DNA from: Aureimonas sp. ME7
Lineage (GTDB): Bacteria > Pseudomonadota > Alphaproteobacteria > Rhizobiales > Rhizobiaceae
NCBI RefSeq assembly: GCF_903970965.1
Contig: NZ_CAJCKW010000013.1
Coordinates: 18,514-82,513, forward strand
DNA length: 64,000 bases
Reading direction: 5' to 3'
The notes beneath the pieces were generated by a model. That model was not told the origin of the DNA and ran no database searches. It was given only the letters and a program-made list of their open reading frames with translations. This document shows, one piece after another, positions 15,294-25,098 of this stretch (the first letter of the stretch is position 1; each line of letters opens with the position of its first letter). The translations under genes were made by a program, and so were the position numbers.

Positions 15294-17108
15294 TCAGCTG
15301 TCCATCTTCAGGGCGGCGATGAAGGCTTCCTGGGGGATGTCGACCTTGCCGAACTGGCGCATGCGCTTCTTGCCCTCCTTCTGCTTGTCGAGGAGCTTGC
15401 GCTTGCGGCTGGCGTCGCCGCCGTAGCACTTGGCCGTCACGTCCTTGCGCAGCGCCGAGATCGTCTCGCGTGCGATCACCTTGCCGCCGATCGCTGCCTG
15501 GATCGGGATCTTGAAGAGGTGGTTCGGGATCAGCTCCTTGAGCTTCTCGCACATGGCGCGCCCGCGCTTTTCGGCCTGCGTCCGGTGCACCAGCATGGAA
15601 AGCGCGTCCACCGGCTCGGCGTTGACCAGCACGGAAAGCTTCACGAGGTCGCCCTCGCGGTAGTCGGCGAGCTGGTAGTCGAACGAGGCGTAGCCCTTGG
15701 AGATCGACTTCAAACGGTCGTAGAAGTCGAACACCACCTCGTTGAGTGGCAGTTCGTAGGAGACCATCGCGCGCTTGCCGACATAGGAAAGATCGGTCTG
15801 CACGCCGCGCCGCTCCTGGCACAGCGTCAGAATGTTGCCGAGATAATCGTCAGGCGTCAGGATCGTCGCCTTGATCCAGGGCTCGTAGATCGCCTCGATC
15901 TGCATCGTGTCCGGCATGTCGGCCGGGTTGTGCAGCATCACCGTCTCGCCCGATCGCATCCGGATCTCGTAGACGACGGATGGCGCGGTCGCGATCAGGT
16001 CGAGGTCGAACTCGCGGCTCAGACGCTCTTGGATGATCTCGAGGTGCAGGAGCCCGAGAAAACCGCAGCGGAAGCCGAAGCCGAGGGCGGCCGAGGATTC
16101 CATTTCGAAGGAGAAGCTCGCGTCGTTGAGGCGAAGCTTGCCCATGGCGGCGCGCAGGTCGTCGAAGGCAGCGGCGTCCGTCGGGAACAGGCCGCAGAAG
16201 ACGACGGGCTGCGCCGGCTGGAAGCCCGGCAGCATCTCGGCCGTCTGGCGCTTGTCCTCGGTGATCGTGTCGCCGACGCGCGTGTCGGCAACCTCCTTGA
16301 TCGAGGCCGTGATGAAGCCGATCTCGCCGGGCCCGAGCGCCTCCGAGTTGACCATCTTGGGCGTGAACACGCCGACCCGGTCGACGGGGTACTTGGCGTC
16401 CGTGCCCATCATGCGAATGGTCTGGCCCTTCTTGAGTTCACCGTCGATCACGCGAACGAGGACCACGACGCCGAGATAGGCGTCGTACCACGAGTCCACC
16501 AGCATCGCCTTCAAGGGCGCCGCGCGGTCGCCGGTCTTCGGCGCGGGCAGGCGCTTGACGATGGCTTCCAGCACGTCCTCGATGCCGAGACCGGATTTCG
16601 CCGAGATCATCACCGCTTGGCTCGCGTCGATGCCGATGACCTCCTCGATCTGCTCCTTGGCCTTTTCGGGCTCGGCGGCGGGCAGGTCGATCTTGTTGAG
16701 GACGGGCACGATCTCGAGATCGTTGTCGAGCGCCAGATACACGTTGGCGAGCGTCTGCGCCTCGACGCCCTGCGCCGCGTCCACCACGAGGAGCGCGCCC
16801 TCGCAGGCCGACAGCGAGCGCGACACCTCGTAGGCGAAGTCGACGTGCCCCGGCGTGTCGATGAGGTTGAGGACGTAGGTTTCCCCGTCCTCGGCCTTGT
16901 AGTGCAGGCGCACGGTCTGCGCCTTGATGGTGATCCCGCGCTCCTTCTCGATATCCATGTTATCGAGAACTTGTTCCTTGCCCGCCATCTCGCGCGCGTC
17001 GAGCCCGCCGGTGAGCTGGATCAGCCGGTCGGCGAGCGTCGATTTGCCATGGTCGATATGGGCGACGATGGAGAAGTTGCGGATGCGGGATAGCGGCGTC
17101 TGGCTCAT
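15294..17108 (-). CDS. lepA: Elongation factor 4 (LepA)
   Basis: 604 residues, the usual LepA length. The start [20 protein letters not shown] leads straight into the P-loop AHIDHGKST (residues 16-24); DTPGH and NKID GTPase motifs follow, then the EF-G-like domains and the LepA-specific C-terminal domain ([20 protein letters not shown]), which contacts the tRNA on the ribosome. LepA is a membrane- and ribosome-associated GTPase that promotes back-translocation or helps initiation and ribosome assembly. ATG 17106-17108 is preferred over an in-frame extension of 166 codons that has no homology. Independent gene; the YeeE gene lies upstream on the same strand, 64 bases away. Confidence 0.98.
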   Translation of the reverse strand: MSQTPLSRIRNFSIVAHIDHGKSTLADRLIQLTGGLDAREMAGKEQVLDNMDIEKERGITIKAQTVRLHYKAEDGETYVLNLIDTPGHVDFAYEVSRSLSACEGALLVVDAAQGVEAQTLANVYLALDNDLEIVPVLNKIDLPAAEPEKAKEQIEEVIGIDASQAVMISAKSGLGIEDVLEAIVKRLPAPKTGDRAAPLKAMLVDSWYDAYLGVVVLVRVIDGELKKGQTIRMMGTDAKYPVDRVGVFTPKMVNSEALGPGEIGFITASIKEVADTRVGDTITEDKRQTAEMLPGFQPAQPVVFCGLFPTDAAAFDDLRAAMGKLRLNDASFSFEMESSAALGFGFRCGFLGLLHLEIIQERLSREFDLDLIATAPSVVYEIRMRSGETVMLHNPADMPDTMQIEAIYEPWIKATILTPDDYLGNILTLCQERRGVQTDLSYVGKRAMVSYELPLNEVVFDFYDRLKSISKGYASFDYQLADYREGDLVKLSVLVNAEPVDALSMLVHRTQAEKRGRAMCEKLKELIPNHLFKIPIQAAIGGKVIARETISALRKDVTAKCYGGDASRKRKLLDKQKEGKKRMRQFGKVDIPQEAFIAALKMDS

Positions 17109-17172
17109 GAGACGCCCTATAAGGCTTTGCGCCGGAAACGGGAATGGGGTTTCGCGTGGGCGCGAGGCGCGA

Positions 17173-18402
17173 TCAGGCTCCGTCGCCACGCGCGATCCGC
17201 CCGCCCCGGGCTTCGCCGAAGAAGAACGGGCGAAGGCGCACGCCGACCGTGTTGCCGGCGAACGCCGCGACCAGCCACAGCCAGCCATGGAGCGAACCGG
17301 AGGCGATGCCGGAGAAGTAGGCGCCGATGTTGCAGCCATAGGCGATGCGCGCGCCGTAGCCCAGAAGCAGCCCCCCGACGACGGCCGCGAGGAGCGAACG
17401 GAAGGGGATGCGCAGCGAGGGCGCGAAGCGGCCGGCAAGGCTGGCCGCCAGCATCGCGCCGCCGATGATGCCGAAGTCCATGACCGAGGTGACGTCGGCA
17501 AAGACGCTGGACGAAAGCGCCTTGGCGTTGGCCGGCGTCTGCCAGTAGCTCCAGGCCGACGGCGTGAGACCCAGAAGCTCGGCGCCCTTGGCGCCCCAGA
17601 GCGCAAAGGCGGAGGTGACGCCCCAGGGGCGCCCGGCGAGCGCCAGCGTCACGAAGTTGAGGACGGCGAGCGCCAGCGCCCCGGCGACGAGCGGCCAAGG
17701 CCCGCGCGCGAAGCGAGCGAAACCTTCGTTCGGACTTGGCGTCTCGTGCTCCAGCGCGCCGTGCCGGCGACGTTCGAAGAGGACGGTGAGGGCCGCGATC
17801 GCCGCAAACAGCGCCAGCGACACGAGAATGCCAACCCAAGGCCCGAACGTCTGGACGAGCGACACCGGCGGGAGGGCGGGAAGCGCCTGCCACCAGTCGA
17901 AATGCACGGTCGCCCAGACCGAGCCGATCACGAAGAACAGAAGCGTCACCAGCATGCGCGCGTTGCCGCCGCCGGCCGTGAACAGGGTGCCGGACGCGCA
18001 ACCGCCGCCCATCTGCATGCCGATGCCGAACATGAAGGCGCCAATCAGGACGCCGAGCGACAAGGGCGCGGCGCTGCCCGAAACCAGCTGGCCGAACAGG
18101 GTTCCGCTCGCCAGAACCGGAAAGAACAGGACGACCGCGAGCGCCAGCATCGCCATCTGCGCGCGAAGGCCGCGCCCCCGGCGCTCGAGGATGAAGACGC
18201 GCCAGGCCGAGGTGAAGCCGAAGGCCGCATGGTAGAGCGTCAGGCCGAGCGCGCCGCCGAGCAGCAGGAGCGCACCCTGGCGCGGACCGTAGACCGAGCC
18301 GAGCGCCAGGGCGCCGAAAAGAAGGGCGGCGAGCGCCAGAAGCCCAGGCGTTCCCGGCAGAACCGAGCGGAAGGGTGGCGAACGGAGAGCGGCATCGGTC
18401 AT
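17173..18402 (-). CDS. YeeE/YedE-family sulfur transport membrane protein
   Basis: 409 residues from ATG 18400-18402 (a GTG nine codons upstream is possible; neither has a strong ribosome site). About ten hydrophobic segments. Two internal halves carry the family's conserved cysteine motifs: [18 protein letters not shown] in the first and [11 protein letters not shown] in the second. This is the arrangement of TsuA-type thiosulfate importers, in which the cysteines line the path of the sulfur compound. The two halves are fused into one chain, as in many proteobacteria. No TsuB or sulfurtransferase gene is adjacent, so the exact substrate is inferred from family only. Confidence 0.9.
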   Translation of the reverse strand: MTDAALRSPPFRSVLPGTPGLLALAALLFGALALGSVYGPRQGALLLLGGALGLTLYHAAFGFTSAWRVFILERRGRGLRAQMAMLALAVVLFFPVLASGTLFGQLVSGSAAPLSLGVLIGAFMFGIGMQMGGGCASGTLFTAGGGNARMLVTLLFFVIGSVWATVHFDWWQALPALPPVSLVQTFGPWVGILVSLALFAAIAALTVLFERRRHGALEHETPSPNEGFARFARGPWPLVAGALALAVLNFVTLALAGRPWGVTSAFALWGAKGAELLGLTPSAWSYWQTPANAKALSSSVFADVTSVMDFGIIGGAMLAASLAGRFAPSLRIPFRSLLAAVVGGLLLGYGARIAYGCNIGAYFSGIASGSLHGWLWLVAAFAGNTVGVRLRPFFFGEARGGRIARGDGA

Positions 18403-18559
18403 GAAACGACTTTCGGACCCGGCGGACACGATCGTCGGCCGGATAAGGCAGATGGGTCAAAAGGAACGATGGGGAACATAAGCCTACCCTACCGTTCGCG
18501 CCAAGCATGAAGCGCCAAATCCGCCCGCTTTCGCGAACGAGCTTTCCGCCTCGAGGCCA

Positions 18560-19717
18560 TCAGGGATCGAAGCCGCGAACCTCGCCGAGGCCAAGCCATC
18601 GAGCGAGGAGCGCGAGCTCAAGCCGTAGGGCTTCCGCCGCGTCGGCCGGGGCACCGGGTTCGATATGAACGGCGTGGACCAGAAGCGCGCCGGCCTGCCG
18701 GTCGCTTTTCAGATCGACGCGCGCCACCAGCCGGTCGCCCATCAGGAAGGGCAGGACATAGTAGCCGTGCTGGCGGAGCGGGGCCGGCACGTAGATCTCG
18801 ATCCGGTAGCGGAAGCCGAACAGGCGCTCGGTTCGGGCGCGCTCCCAAACGAGCGGGTCGAAGGGGGCGAGAAGCGCCAGCGCCTCGATCCGACGGGGAA
18901 GGCGGGCGTCGCGATGGAGAAAGGCGGCCGGCCAGCCGGGGATCGCGACGGGTCGCAGGACGCCCTCTTCCGCGAGTTCGGCGATTGCCCGCCGCCCTTC
19001 CGCCGGCCCGAGGCGGAAATAGTCGCGAAGCTCGATCGCAGTCGCGACACCTAGCGCCCGGGCGGCGCGTTCCACGAGCAGGCGATGCGCCGCCGCCTCG
19101 TCCAGCGCCGGCTCGGCCAGGATTGCAGCCGGGATGACGCGCTCGGTCAAGTCGTAGACGCGCTCGAAGCCGCGCCAGCGCGTTCGCGTCGTCACGTGGC
19201 CGGCATAGAAGAGCCATTCCAGCATGCGCTTGGGCTCGGACCATTCCCACCAGCCGGTACGCCCCCGGTCAAGATCGGAGGCGGACAAGGGGCCGTCGTC
19301 CCGGATGCGCTGGAGAAGCTGCATCGCCTCCGCTCGGCGCGGGCCGGCGAAGGCGCGCATCTGCGCGTAGCCGGCCTCGCCCCGGTCAGCGCGCGCCATG
19401 CGCCAGCGCAGCGCAGGGTGGAGCGACAAGGGCAGGAGCGAGGCTTCGTGCGCCCAGTATTCGAACAAGCGGCGCTGCGAGGGGCGGCCCCAGGCGTCGC
19501 GGTCGAGAAGCGCCGTGTCGTAGGCGCCCAGGCGCGAAAAGGCCGGCAGGTAGTGCGCGCGAGCGACGACGTTGACGCTGTCGATCTGGTGGAGCGCGAG
19601 CCGGTCGAGATTGCGCCGGAAATGCCCCGCACCGACGCTTTCGGGGCGCCGCGTTCCGAACCCTTGCGCGGCGAGCGCCACGCGGCGGGCTTGGGCCGGC
19701 GAAAGCTCCAGCGTCAC
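18560..19717 (-). CDS. YcaQ-family winged-helix DNA glycosylase
   Basis: 385 residues. The N-terminal LALHQIDSVNVVARAHYLPAFSRLG block is the hallmark of the YcaQ (AlkX, HTH_42) family, which excises alkylated bases and unhooks interstrand crosslinks; the QID triplet (about residues 43-45) matches the family's catalytic QxD/QxQ position. Three winged-helix segments follow, including VYDLTERVIPA and the conserved region FDPLVWERARTERLFGFRYRIEIYVP, which is very typical. Start ATG overlaps the stop of the upstream pseudouridine synthase gene (ATGA at 19714-19717), so the two are translationally coupled. Probable cytoplasmic DNA repair enzyme. Confidence 0.92.
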   Translation of the reverse strand: MTLELSPAQARRVALAAQGFGTRRPESVGAGHFRRNLDRLALHQIDSVNVVARAHYLPAFSRLGAYDTALLDRDAWGRPSQRRLFEYWAHEASLLPLSLHPALRWRMARADRGEAGYAQMRAFAGPRRAEAMQLLQRIRDDGPLSASDLDRGRTGWWEWSEPKRMLEWLFYAGHVTTRTRWRGFERVYDLTERVIPAAILAEPALDEAAAHRLLVERAARALGVATAIELRDYFRLGPAEGRRAIAELAEEGVLRPVAIPGWPAAFLHRDARLPRRIEALALLAPFDPLVWERARTERLFGFRYRIEIYVPAPLRQHGYYVLPFLMGDRLVARVDLKSDRQAGALLVHAVHIEPGAPADAAEALRLELALLARWLGLGEVRGFDP

Positions 19718-20463
19718 CGGGAAGGGTCCAGCCGCGCGATTTCGCTGGGGTCCAGCGGGCGAACCGCGCCCTTGGCGAGATCGCCGAGTTCGAGCGCGCC
19801 GATCGCCACGCGCACGAGGCGCAGGGTCTCGATGTCGAAGGCGGCGAGAAGGCGCCGGATATGCCGGTTGCGCCCTTCCTCCAGCACCACTTCCAGCCAG
19901 GCATTGCGCGCGCCCTCGCGCAAGGTGCGGACCGAGCGCACGTCGAGGCGCTCGCCCCGGTCCTCGACGCCTTCGCCGATGCGAGCGAGGAGGTCGTCGC
20001 CCACGCGCCGGTCGACCTGCACGTGATAGGTCTTGGGCATGTGCGAGGCGGGGTCGAGGAGGCGCTGGGCGAACGCCGTGTCGTTGGTGAGAAGGAGCAG
20101 CCCTTCGCTCGCCTTGTCCAGCCGGCCGATCGGCGAGACATGGGGCAGGGCGAGGCCTTCGAGGCAGGCATAGATCGTCTCGCGCCCTTCCGGGTCGTCG
20201 CGTGTCGTCACCAGCCCGCGCGGCTTGTTGAGCATCAGATGAACGGGCGCCTGCGCCCGGACGGCCTGCCCGTCCACCGCGATCGCGGCACGCGAGGGAT
20301 AGGTGCGATGTTCGGGATCGCGCACCGTGCGCCCGTCCAGCGTCACGCGCCCCTCGCGCACCAGCACCTCGGCCTGCGAGCGCGAGCAGTGGCCGAGCTT
20401 GGAAAGGACACGCGCAAGGCCGTGGCCGCGCTCAGGCGAGGAAGTCTGCTTCACGTCCGGCAT
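19714..20463 (-). CDS. RsuA/RluB-type rRNA pseudouridine synthase
   Basis: 249 residues from ATG 20461-20463. An S4 RNA-binding domain (LARVLSKLGHCSRSQAEVLVREG, residues about 14-60) precedes the catalytic domain with HLMLNKPRGLVTTRDD and the active-site motif PIGRLDKASEGLLLLTND, whose Asp is the nucleophile. Also seen are the family segments MPKTYHVQVDRRV and EGRNRHIRRLLAAF. It isomerises a uridine in 16S or 23S rRNA; the sequence does not say which. The stop overlaps the ycaQ-like start. No clear Shine-Dalgarno, so the start is less sure than the gene. Confidence 0.92.
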   Translation of the reverse strand: MPDVKQTSSPERGHGLARVLSKLGHCSRSQAEVLVREGRVTLDGRTVRDPEHRTYPSRAAIAVDGQAVRAQAPVHLMLNKPRGLVTTRDDPEGRETIYACLEGLALPHVSPIGRLDKASEGLLLLTNDTAFAQRLLDPASHMPKTYHVQVDRRVGDDLLARIGEGVEDRGERLDVRSVRTLREGARNAWLEVVLEEGRNRHIRRLLAAFDIETLRLVRVAIGALELGDLAKGAVRPLDPSEIARLDPSR

Positions 20464-20542
20464 CTTCGATCGGCGGGCCCTGGAGAACCCTGAGGATGGA
20501 TCGTCGATGGATAGGCCAGGACGCCCGGCGATCCCAGCCCCG

Positions 20543-21457
20543 TCATTCCGGCCGGGCCGCCAGACGCCATAGGGTCCCGATCCAGCGCTCGAACGCCTTC
20601 GGGCGGACGGCGAGGAGGCGGGCGCAGCGCTCGCGCGCCTCCTCCCGCAACTCGCCCTGGTGGCGAACGAGAAGGGCGAGAACCCCGCCGAGATCGCCCT
20701 TCGGTCCGAAGGACAAGGGATCCGCCGCCATCTCGGCGCGCAGAACCGCGTAGTCGTGGTCGCGGCCGAGCGCGTCGGCGGCCCGGTCGGCTTCTTCACG
20801 CCAAGGGATGAGAACACTTGGCCAGAGCGCTTCGAAGAGCTTCAGATGCATACCGAGATACTTGATGCGCTTGCGCAGATCGTGAAAATCCTCGGCGCGC
20901 TTGCTGCGAATGGCAAGCTTGAGATCGCGGCGGGCACGCCGGTAGTTGGCGCCCATCGCCTCCACCAGGAAGCGCTGGTTTCGCTTAGAGCCGCCCGGCA
21001 GCACGAAGCGGTCCAGGCGCGAGCGCGCGTCCTTCAGATGCCCGATGGCCGCCGCCGCGATCGCGTCCTCCGACCCCATCGCTTCGATGGCCTCCTCTCG
21101 CTTGCGCTCGAGAGCCGCGCGCGCCGCGGCGAAGGACGCCGCCGCGCCTTCATTTTCGAAGCGCTCGGCCAGCCCGTCCAACGCCTCGATCAGCGCCGTC
21201 CGGTCGCGCACGCCCGACAGGGTGCGGCCGGCGTCCCGAAAGCGGGCATTTTCGCGCGCCGCGAACTCGGGGGTTGCGCGCACAGCCAAGCGCGCCAGCC
21301 CGCGCAGCTTCTTCAGGCGCTTTCGCGCCTCGTGGATACCCTCGTGCCGGTCCCCGTCGATCGGTGAAAGGTCGTCGATCGCCTTATCGATCTGCTCGCG
21401 CGCAATGCGCCGGATCGCGGCGTCCACCGCCTCATGCGGATCGAAACGGTAGGCCAT
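20543..21457 (-). CDS. CHAD domain protein
   Basis: 304 residues, all-helical. Two CHAD half-repeats are visible: GIHEARKRLKKLRGLARL (about residues 39-56) and DFHDLRKRIKYLGMHLKLF (about 195-213). These conserved His/Arg/Lys faces bind polyphosphate in CHAD proteins. Many bacteria fuse CHAD to a CYTH domain; here a stand-alone CYTH gene lies immediately upstream on the same strand (89 bases between), which supports a linked role in polyphosphate or triphosphate metabolism. Cytoplasmic or granule-associated; no catalytic role is claimed. Confidence 0.92.
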   Translation of the reverse strand: MAYRFDPHEAVDAAIRRIAREQIDKAIDDLSPIDGDRHEGIHEARKRLKKLRGLARLAVRATPEFAARENARFRDAGRTLSGVRDRTALIEALDGLAERFENEGAAASFAAARAALERKREEAIEAMGSEDAIAAAAIGHLKDARSRLDRFVLPGGSKRNQRFLVEAMGANYRRARRDLKLAIRSKRAEDFHDLRKRIKYLGMHLKLFEALWPSVLIPWREEADRAADALGRDHDYAVLRAEMAADPLSFGPKGDLGGVLALLVRHQGELREEARERCARLLAVRPKAFERWIGTLWRLAARPE

Positions 21458-21546
21458 TCACCCCTCTGGGAACGTCGAAATCTCTGCGTCGCTTCATCTA
21501 GGGCAAAGCCTGCCGCATGCCACGACGAGACGCGCGCACGGATGCG

Positions 21547-22005
21547 TCAGGGCGGGCCGTTCAAGGCGAGTGAAGCATTGGTGTAGCGCTTGTCGGCGCT
21601 GACCTCGGCGCCGATCCACGCGGGCAAGGGAACCGGATGATCAATCGCCGGCAGCTCGATTTCGGCCAGAACGAGAGGGGAGAGCGAGCCGGAAAAGACG
21701 TCGATCTCGATCGTCACATCACCGAGAGGATGGAGATGCCGTCGCTTCTCGACAACATGCCCGATCCGGGCGCCTTCCAGCTCTCGCGCGTCCCGTTCCG
21801 GAATGGGATATTCGTATTCGCCGCGCGCGGGGCCGCTGCCGGTCTTGACGGTCAGCACGGGCGGGCGCCCCTCGCGGTGGCGCACCCGGATCGAAAGACC
21901 CTCGCGAACCGCCAGATAGAACTGGCGGATCATGGTCCCCTCGTCCGCGCCCTGCCGCCAGCCGTCTCCGTTCAGGAGGAACTTGCGCTCGATCTCGATG
22001 CCCAT
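21547..22005 (-). CDS. CYTH domain protein (triphosphate tunnel metalloenzyme)
   Basis: 152 residues beginning MGIEIERKFLL, the ExExK signature that binds metal and triphosphate. Later strands of the tunnel are recognisable: LSIRVRHREG, PVLTVKTGSG, EYEYPIP, VVEKRRH and VTIEIDVFSG followed by LVLAEIELP. All key acidic and basic residues are present, so catalytic activity as an inorganic triphosphatase is plausible. The CHAD partner gene is directly downstream. Length is typical of single-domain NeuTTM/YgiF N-domain relatives. Confidence 0.92.
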   Translation of the reverse strand: MGIEIERKFLLNGDGWRQGADEGTMIRQFYLAVREGLSIRVRHREGRPPVLTVKTGSGPARGEYEYPIPERDARELEGARIGHVVEKRRHLHPLGDVTIEIDVFSGSLSPLVLAEIELPAIDHPVPLPAWIGAEVSADKRYTNASLALNGPP

Positions 22006-22046
22006 GGGACAAGGATCGTGCGGCAGCCCGATCCGTCAAGCATAGA

Positions 22047-23552
22047 TCAATCGTCCTCGACAAACACTTGCTTGCGCTTGTTGCGGATGGCGGGCAGGAG
22101 CGCGAAGACGACGCACAGGAGGCCGAGCGCCAGAAGCGAGGCGGAGATCGGGCGCGTCAGGAACACGGTGGCGTCGCCGCGCGAGATGATCATCGCCCGG
22201 CGCAGGTGCTCTTCCAGAAGCGGCCCCAGAACGAAGCCGAGAAGGAGCGGGGCCGGTTCGCAGCCGAGCCGGATCAGCGCATAGCCGAGAAGGCCGAAGA
22301 CGCCGATCGCATAGACGTCGAACGGGTTGTTGTTGATCGAGTAGCAGCCGATGGCGGCGAACAGGACGATGGCCGGAAACAGGATGCGATAGGGGATCGT
22401 CAGCATCTTCACCCAGATGCCGATCAGCGGCAGGTTGAGGATGACGAGGAGGATGTTGCCGATCCACATCGAGGCGATGATGCCCCAGAAGAGGGCCGGT
22501 TGGGTGTTGATGACGTTCGGGCCCGGCGTGATCCCCTGCAGGATGAAGGCGCCGACGATCAGCGCCATCACCGGGTGGGCGGGGATGCCGAGCGTCAGGA
22601 GCGGGATGAACGAGGTCTGCGCGGCCGCGTTGTTGGCGCTTTCCGGGCCCGCGACGCCCTGGATCGCGCCGTGCCCGAACTCGGCCTTGTTCCGGGCGAG
22701 GTTCTTTTCCATCGAATAGGAGGCGAAGGACGACAGGACGTGGCCGCCGCCCGGCAGGACGCCGAGGATCGAGCCGAGCACCGTGCCCCGCACCACGGGC
22801 GCGGCGATGCGCTTGAAATCGGCCTTGGTCAGCCACAGGCTGTCCACCGACTTGACGCCCACCTCGCGCGTCGTCTCGTTTTCCAGGTTGCGCAGGATCT
22901 CGGCGACGCCGAACACGCCGACCGCGATCGAGACGAAGTTGATGCCCTGGTAGAGTTCGAGCTGGCCGAAGGTGAAGCGCGGCGTGCCGGTGTAGATGTC
23001 CTGGCCGACGGTGCCGAGCAGCAGCCCCAGGACGATCATCGCCAGCGCCTTGACGATCGAGCCGTGGGCCAGCGAGATCGACACGAGAAGCCCGAGCACG
23101 ATCAACGCGAAATATTCCGGCGCGCCGAACTGAAGCGCCACCCTTGCCAGGGGAGGGGCGGCGATCGCGAGGAGCAGGGTGGCCACCGACCCGGCGAAGA
23201 AGGAGCCCAGCGCGGCCGTCGCCAGCGCCTTTCCGGCCTGGCCTTTTCGCGCCATCTGGTAGCCGTCGATCGCGGTAACGGCCGAGGAACTTTCGCCCGG
23301 TAGGTTGATCAGGATCGCGGTCGTCGATCCGCCGTACTGGGCGCCGTAGTAGATGCCCGACAGCATGATGAGCGCGGTGACGGGCGAGAAGGTGAAGGTG
23401 ATCGGCAGGAGCATGGCGATCGTCGCCGTCGGGCCGATGCCGGGCAGGACGCCGACGAGCGTGCCGAGCAGCACGCCGATGAAGCACCAGAAGACGTTGA
23501 TCGGCGTCAGCGCCGTTTCGAAGCCGAGGGCGAGGTGGGACAGGAGTTCCAT
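22047..23552 (-). CDS. tctA: Tripartite tricarboxylate transporter, large membrane subunit TctA
   Basis: 501 residues from ATG 23550-23552, which has GAGGTGA eight bases upstream; a GTG four codons earlier is possible but has no ribosome site. Start MELLSHLALGFETALTPINV and the signature GVLLGTLVGVLPGIGPTATIAMLLP are typical of TctA, with about eleven further membrane helices and the second conserved element GILPGGGHVLSSF-like. TctA is the main permease of the sodium-coupled TTT importers for carboxylates. It follows tctB with 13 bases between and ends the tctCBA operon. Confidence 0.96.
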   Translation of the reverse strand: MELLSHLALGFETALTPINVFWCFIGVLLGTLVGVLPGIGPTATIAMLLPITFTFSPVTALIMLSGIYYGAQYGGSTTAILINLPGESSSAVTAIDGYQMARKGQAGKALATAALGSFFAGSVATLLLAIAAPPLARVALQFGAPEYFALIVLGLLVSISLAHGSIVKALAMIVLGLLLGTVGQDIYTGTPRFTFGQLELYQGINFVSIAVGVFGVAEILRNLENETTREVGVKSVDSLWLTKADFKRIAAPVVRGTVLGSILGVLPGGGHVLSSFASYSMEKNLARNKAEFGHGAIQGVAGPESANNAAAQTSFIPLLTLGIPAHPVMALIVGAFILQGITPGPNVINTQPALFWGIIASMWIGNILLVILNLPLIGIWVKMLTIPYRILFPAIVLFAAIGCYSINNNPFDVYAIGVFGLLGYALIRLGCEPAPLLLGFVLGPLLEEHLRRAMIISRGDATVFLTRPISASLLALGLLCVVFALLPAIRNKRKQVFVEDD

Positions 23553-23565
23553 GGAGCCGCTCACC

Positions 23566-24039
23566 TCAACCGAAGGACAGAAGGGGGCCGAAGGTCGGCA
23601 GGGTGATGCCGAGCCCGATCTTGAACACCAACCAGCACAGGGCGGACATCGACAAGGCGATCAGCAGCGAGGAGGCCGCTGAGTTCTTGGCGGAAGCGAA
23701 GGCCACGATCGCGGTGCCGACGAAGACCACGGGCACGAGACCCAAGGCCGCGCCGAACTCGCCGAAGATCGCCAGCGCCAGGAGGATGAGCGCGATGCCC
23801 TTCCACGGGATCGGCGTCCGCTCCACCGTCTCGTCCTTCCGGAAGCCGGCGATGATGACGAGGATCCCGAGGATGGCCAGGATGATGGCGAGCGTCAGGG
23901 GGATGAAGCCCGGACCCATGCGGACCGCGCGGCCGAGTTCGTAGTTCGTGGCTTCCCACCCGAAGGCAAGGGCGATCAGAACGAAGATCAAGCCGGCCAA
24001 CAGGTCGCGGCGCGACTTCACGCCTTCAGACGCATGCAT
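23566..24039 (-). CDS. tctB: Tripartite tricarboxylate transporter, small membrane subunit TctB
   Basis: 157 residues with four hydrophobic segments and the family's layout: a first helix (LLAGLIFVLIALAFGWEA), the MGPGFIPLTLAIILAILGI motif and two further helices with VPVVFVGTAIVAFAS. TctB is poorly conserved in sequence but its position between TctC and TctA and the GxGFFP-like motif identify it. It is the small membrane partner of TctA. Seventy-eight bases, including a perfect hairpin, separate it from tctC. Confidence 0.93.
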   Translation of the reverse strand: MHASEGVKSRRDLLAGLIFVLIALAFGWEATNYELGRAVRMGPGFIPLTLAIILAILGILVIIAGFRKDETVERTPIPWKGIALILLALAIFGEFGAALGLVPVVFVGTAIVAFASAKNSAASSLLIALSMSALCWLVFKIGLGITLPTFGPLLSFG

Positions 24040-24074
24040 GGTGAGATCGCTCCCGATGGTGGTGACAAACGATC

Positions 24075-24101
24075 CGGCCGGCGCTCCTCCCGCGCCGGCC
24101 G
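24075..24101 (-). terminator. 10-bp hairpin between tctC and tctB
   Basis: CGGCCGGCGC at 24075-24084 and GCGCCGGCCG at 24092-24101 pair perfectly across a seven-base loop. No T-tract follows in the leftward direction. This is the expected place for an attenuating or stabilising stem that raises binding-protein expression over the permease genes. Confidence 0.55.
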
Positions 24102-24117
24102 TTCGTGACGGCGCCGA

Positions 24118-25098
24118 TCAGTCGGCGTAGGTGCCGGCGGCCTGGATGATCGGGCGCCAGAGTTCGATCTGGGAGGTGAGTTCGTTCTGCAATGCCTCGG
24201 GCGTCGCGTCGGCGGCCGAAACGGGCGCGGTGCCGAGTTCGGCAAAGCGCGCCTTCACCGTGTCGTTGGCGAGCGCTTTCTGGAGAGACGCTTCCAGCTT
24301 GGCGACGATCGCGGGATCGGTGCCGGCGGGGGCGTAGAGACCATGCCAGACGCCGATGTCGAGCTTATCGAGGCCGACTTCCTTCGTGGTCGGCAGATCG
24401 GGCAGCGAGGCGACGCGCTCGGGCGTCGTCACCGCATAGGCCTTCACTTCGCCGGCCTTGATCTGGTTGGTGGTGTTGGTGGTCTGGTCGCACAGGACGT
24501 CGACCTGGCCGCCGACGATGTCGGTCATCGCGGGCGCGGCCCCCTGGTAGGGGACGGTGATCATCTGGACGCCGAGCGATTCCTGCAGGAGCATGCCGCA
24601 GAGATGCGAGGCCGAGCCGATGCCGGCATGCGCATAGGTCACGTCCGCGCCGTTGGCCTTGAGGTATTCGATCAGACCCTTGGCGTCGGTCGGCTCGAAG
24701 TCCTTGCGCGAGACGAGCGTCATCGGCACGGAGGTGACGAGGCCGATCGGGGCGAAGGCGGTGAGCGGGTCGAAGGCGAGCTGGCGGTAGAGCGAGGGCG
24801 CCGTGGACATGCCGATATGGTGGAGAAGCAGCGTGTAGCCGTCCGGCTTGGCCTGTGCGACCTGTCCGGCGCCCAGCGTGCCGCCGGCGCCGCCGACGTT
24901 CTGGACGAGGACCTGCTGGCCCAGATCCTCCGACATGGACTGCGCGATGAGGCGCGTCACCGTGTCGGTCGGTCCGCCCGCGGAGAAGGGCACGACGATC
25001 GTGATCGGCTGGGTCGGATAGTCGGCTTGCGCGGATGCGGTGGACGCTGCGGCCAAGACGGCGATGGAGGCGAGAAGCCCCTTCCAGATCGTCGACAT
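24118..25098 (-). CDS. tctC: Tripartite tricarboxylate transporter substrate-binding protein TctC (Bug family)
   Basis: 326 residues from ATG 25096-25098, which has GGGAGGAAAC immediately upstream. Signal peptide MSTIWKGLLASIAVLAAAST ends near ASAQA. The mature start YPTQPITIVVPFSAGGPTDT is the Bug-family ligand loop, and VTYAHAGIGSASHLCGMLL with the later VPYQGAAPAMTDIVGGQVD block completes the carboxylate-binding site. It delivers an organic anion in the periplasm to TctAB. The substrate cannot be told from sequence; no neighbouring catabolic genes help. No TctDE two-component genes are adjacent. Confidence 0.95.
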   Translation of the reverse strand: MSTIWKGLLASIAVLAAASTASAQADYPTQPITIVVPFSAGGPTDTVTRLIAQSMSEDLGQQVLVQNVGGAGGTLGAGQVAQAKPDGYTLLLHHIGMSTAPSLYRQLAFDPLTAFAPIGLVTSVPMTLVSRKDFEPTDAKGLIEYLKANGADVTYAHAGIGSASHLCGMLLQESLGVQMITVPYQGAAPAMTDIVGGQVDVLCDQTTNTTNQIKAGEVKAYAVTTPERVASLPDLPTTKEVGLDKLDIGVWHGLYAPAGTDPAIVAKLEASLQKALANDTVKARFAELGTAPVSAADATPEALQNELTSQIELWRPIIQAAGTYAD

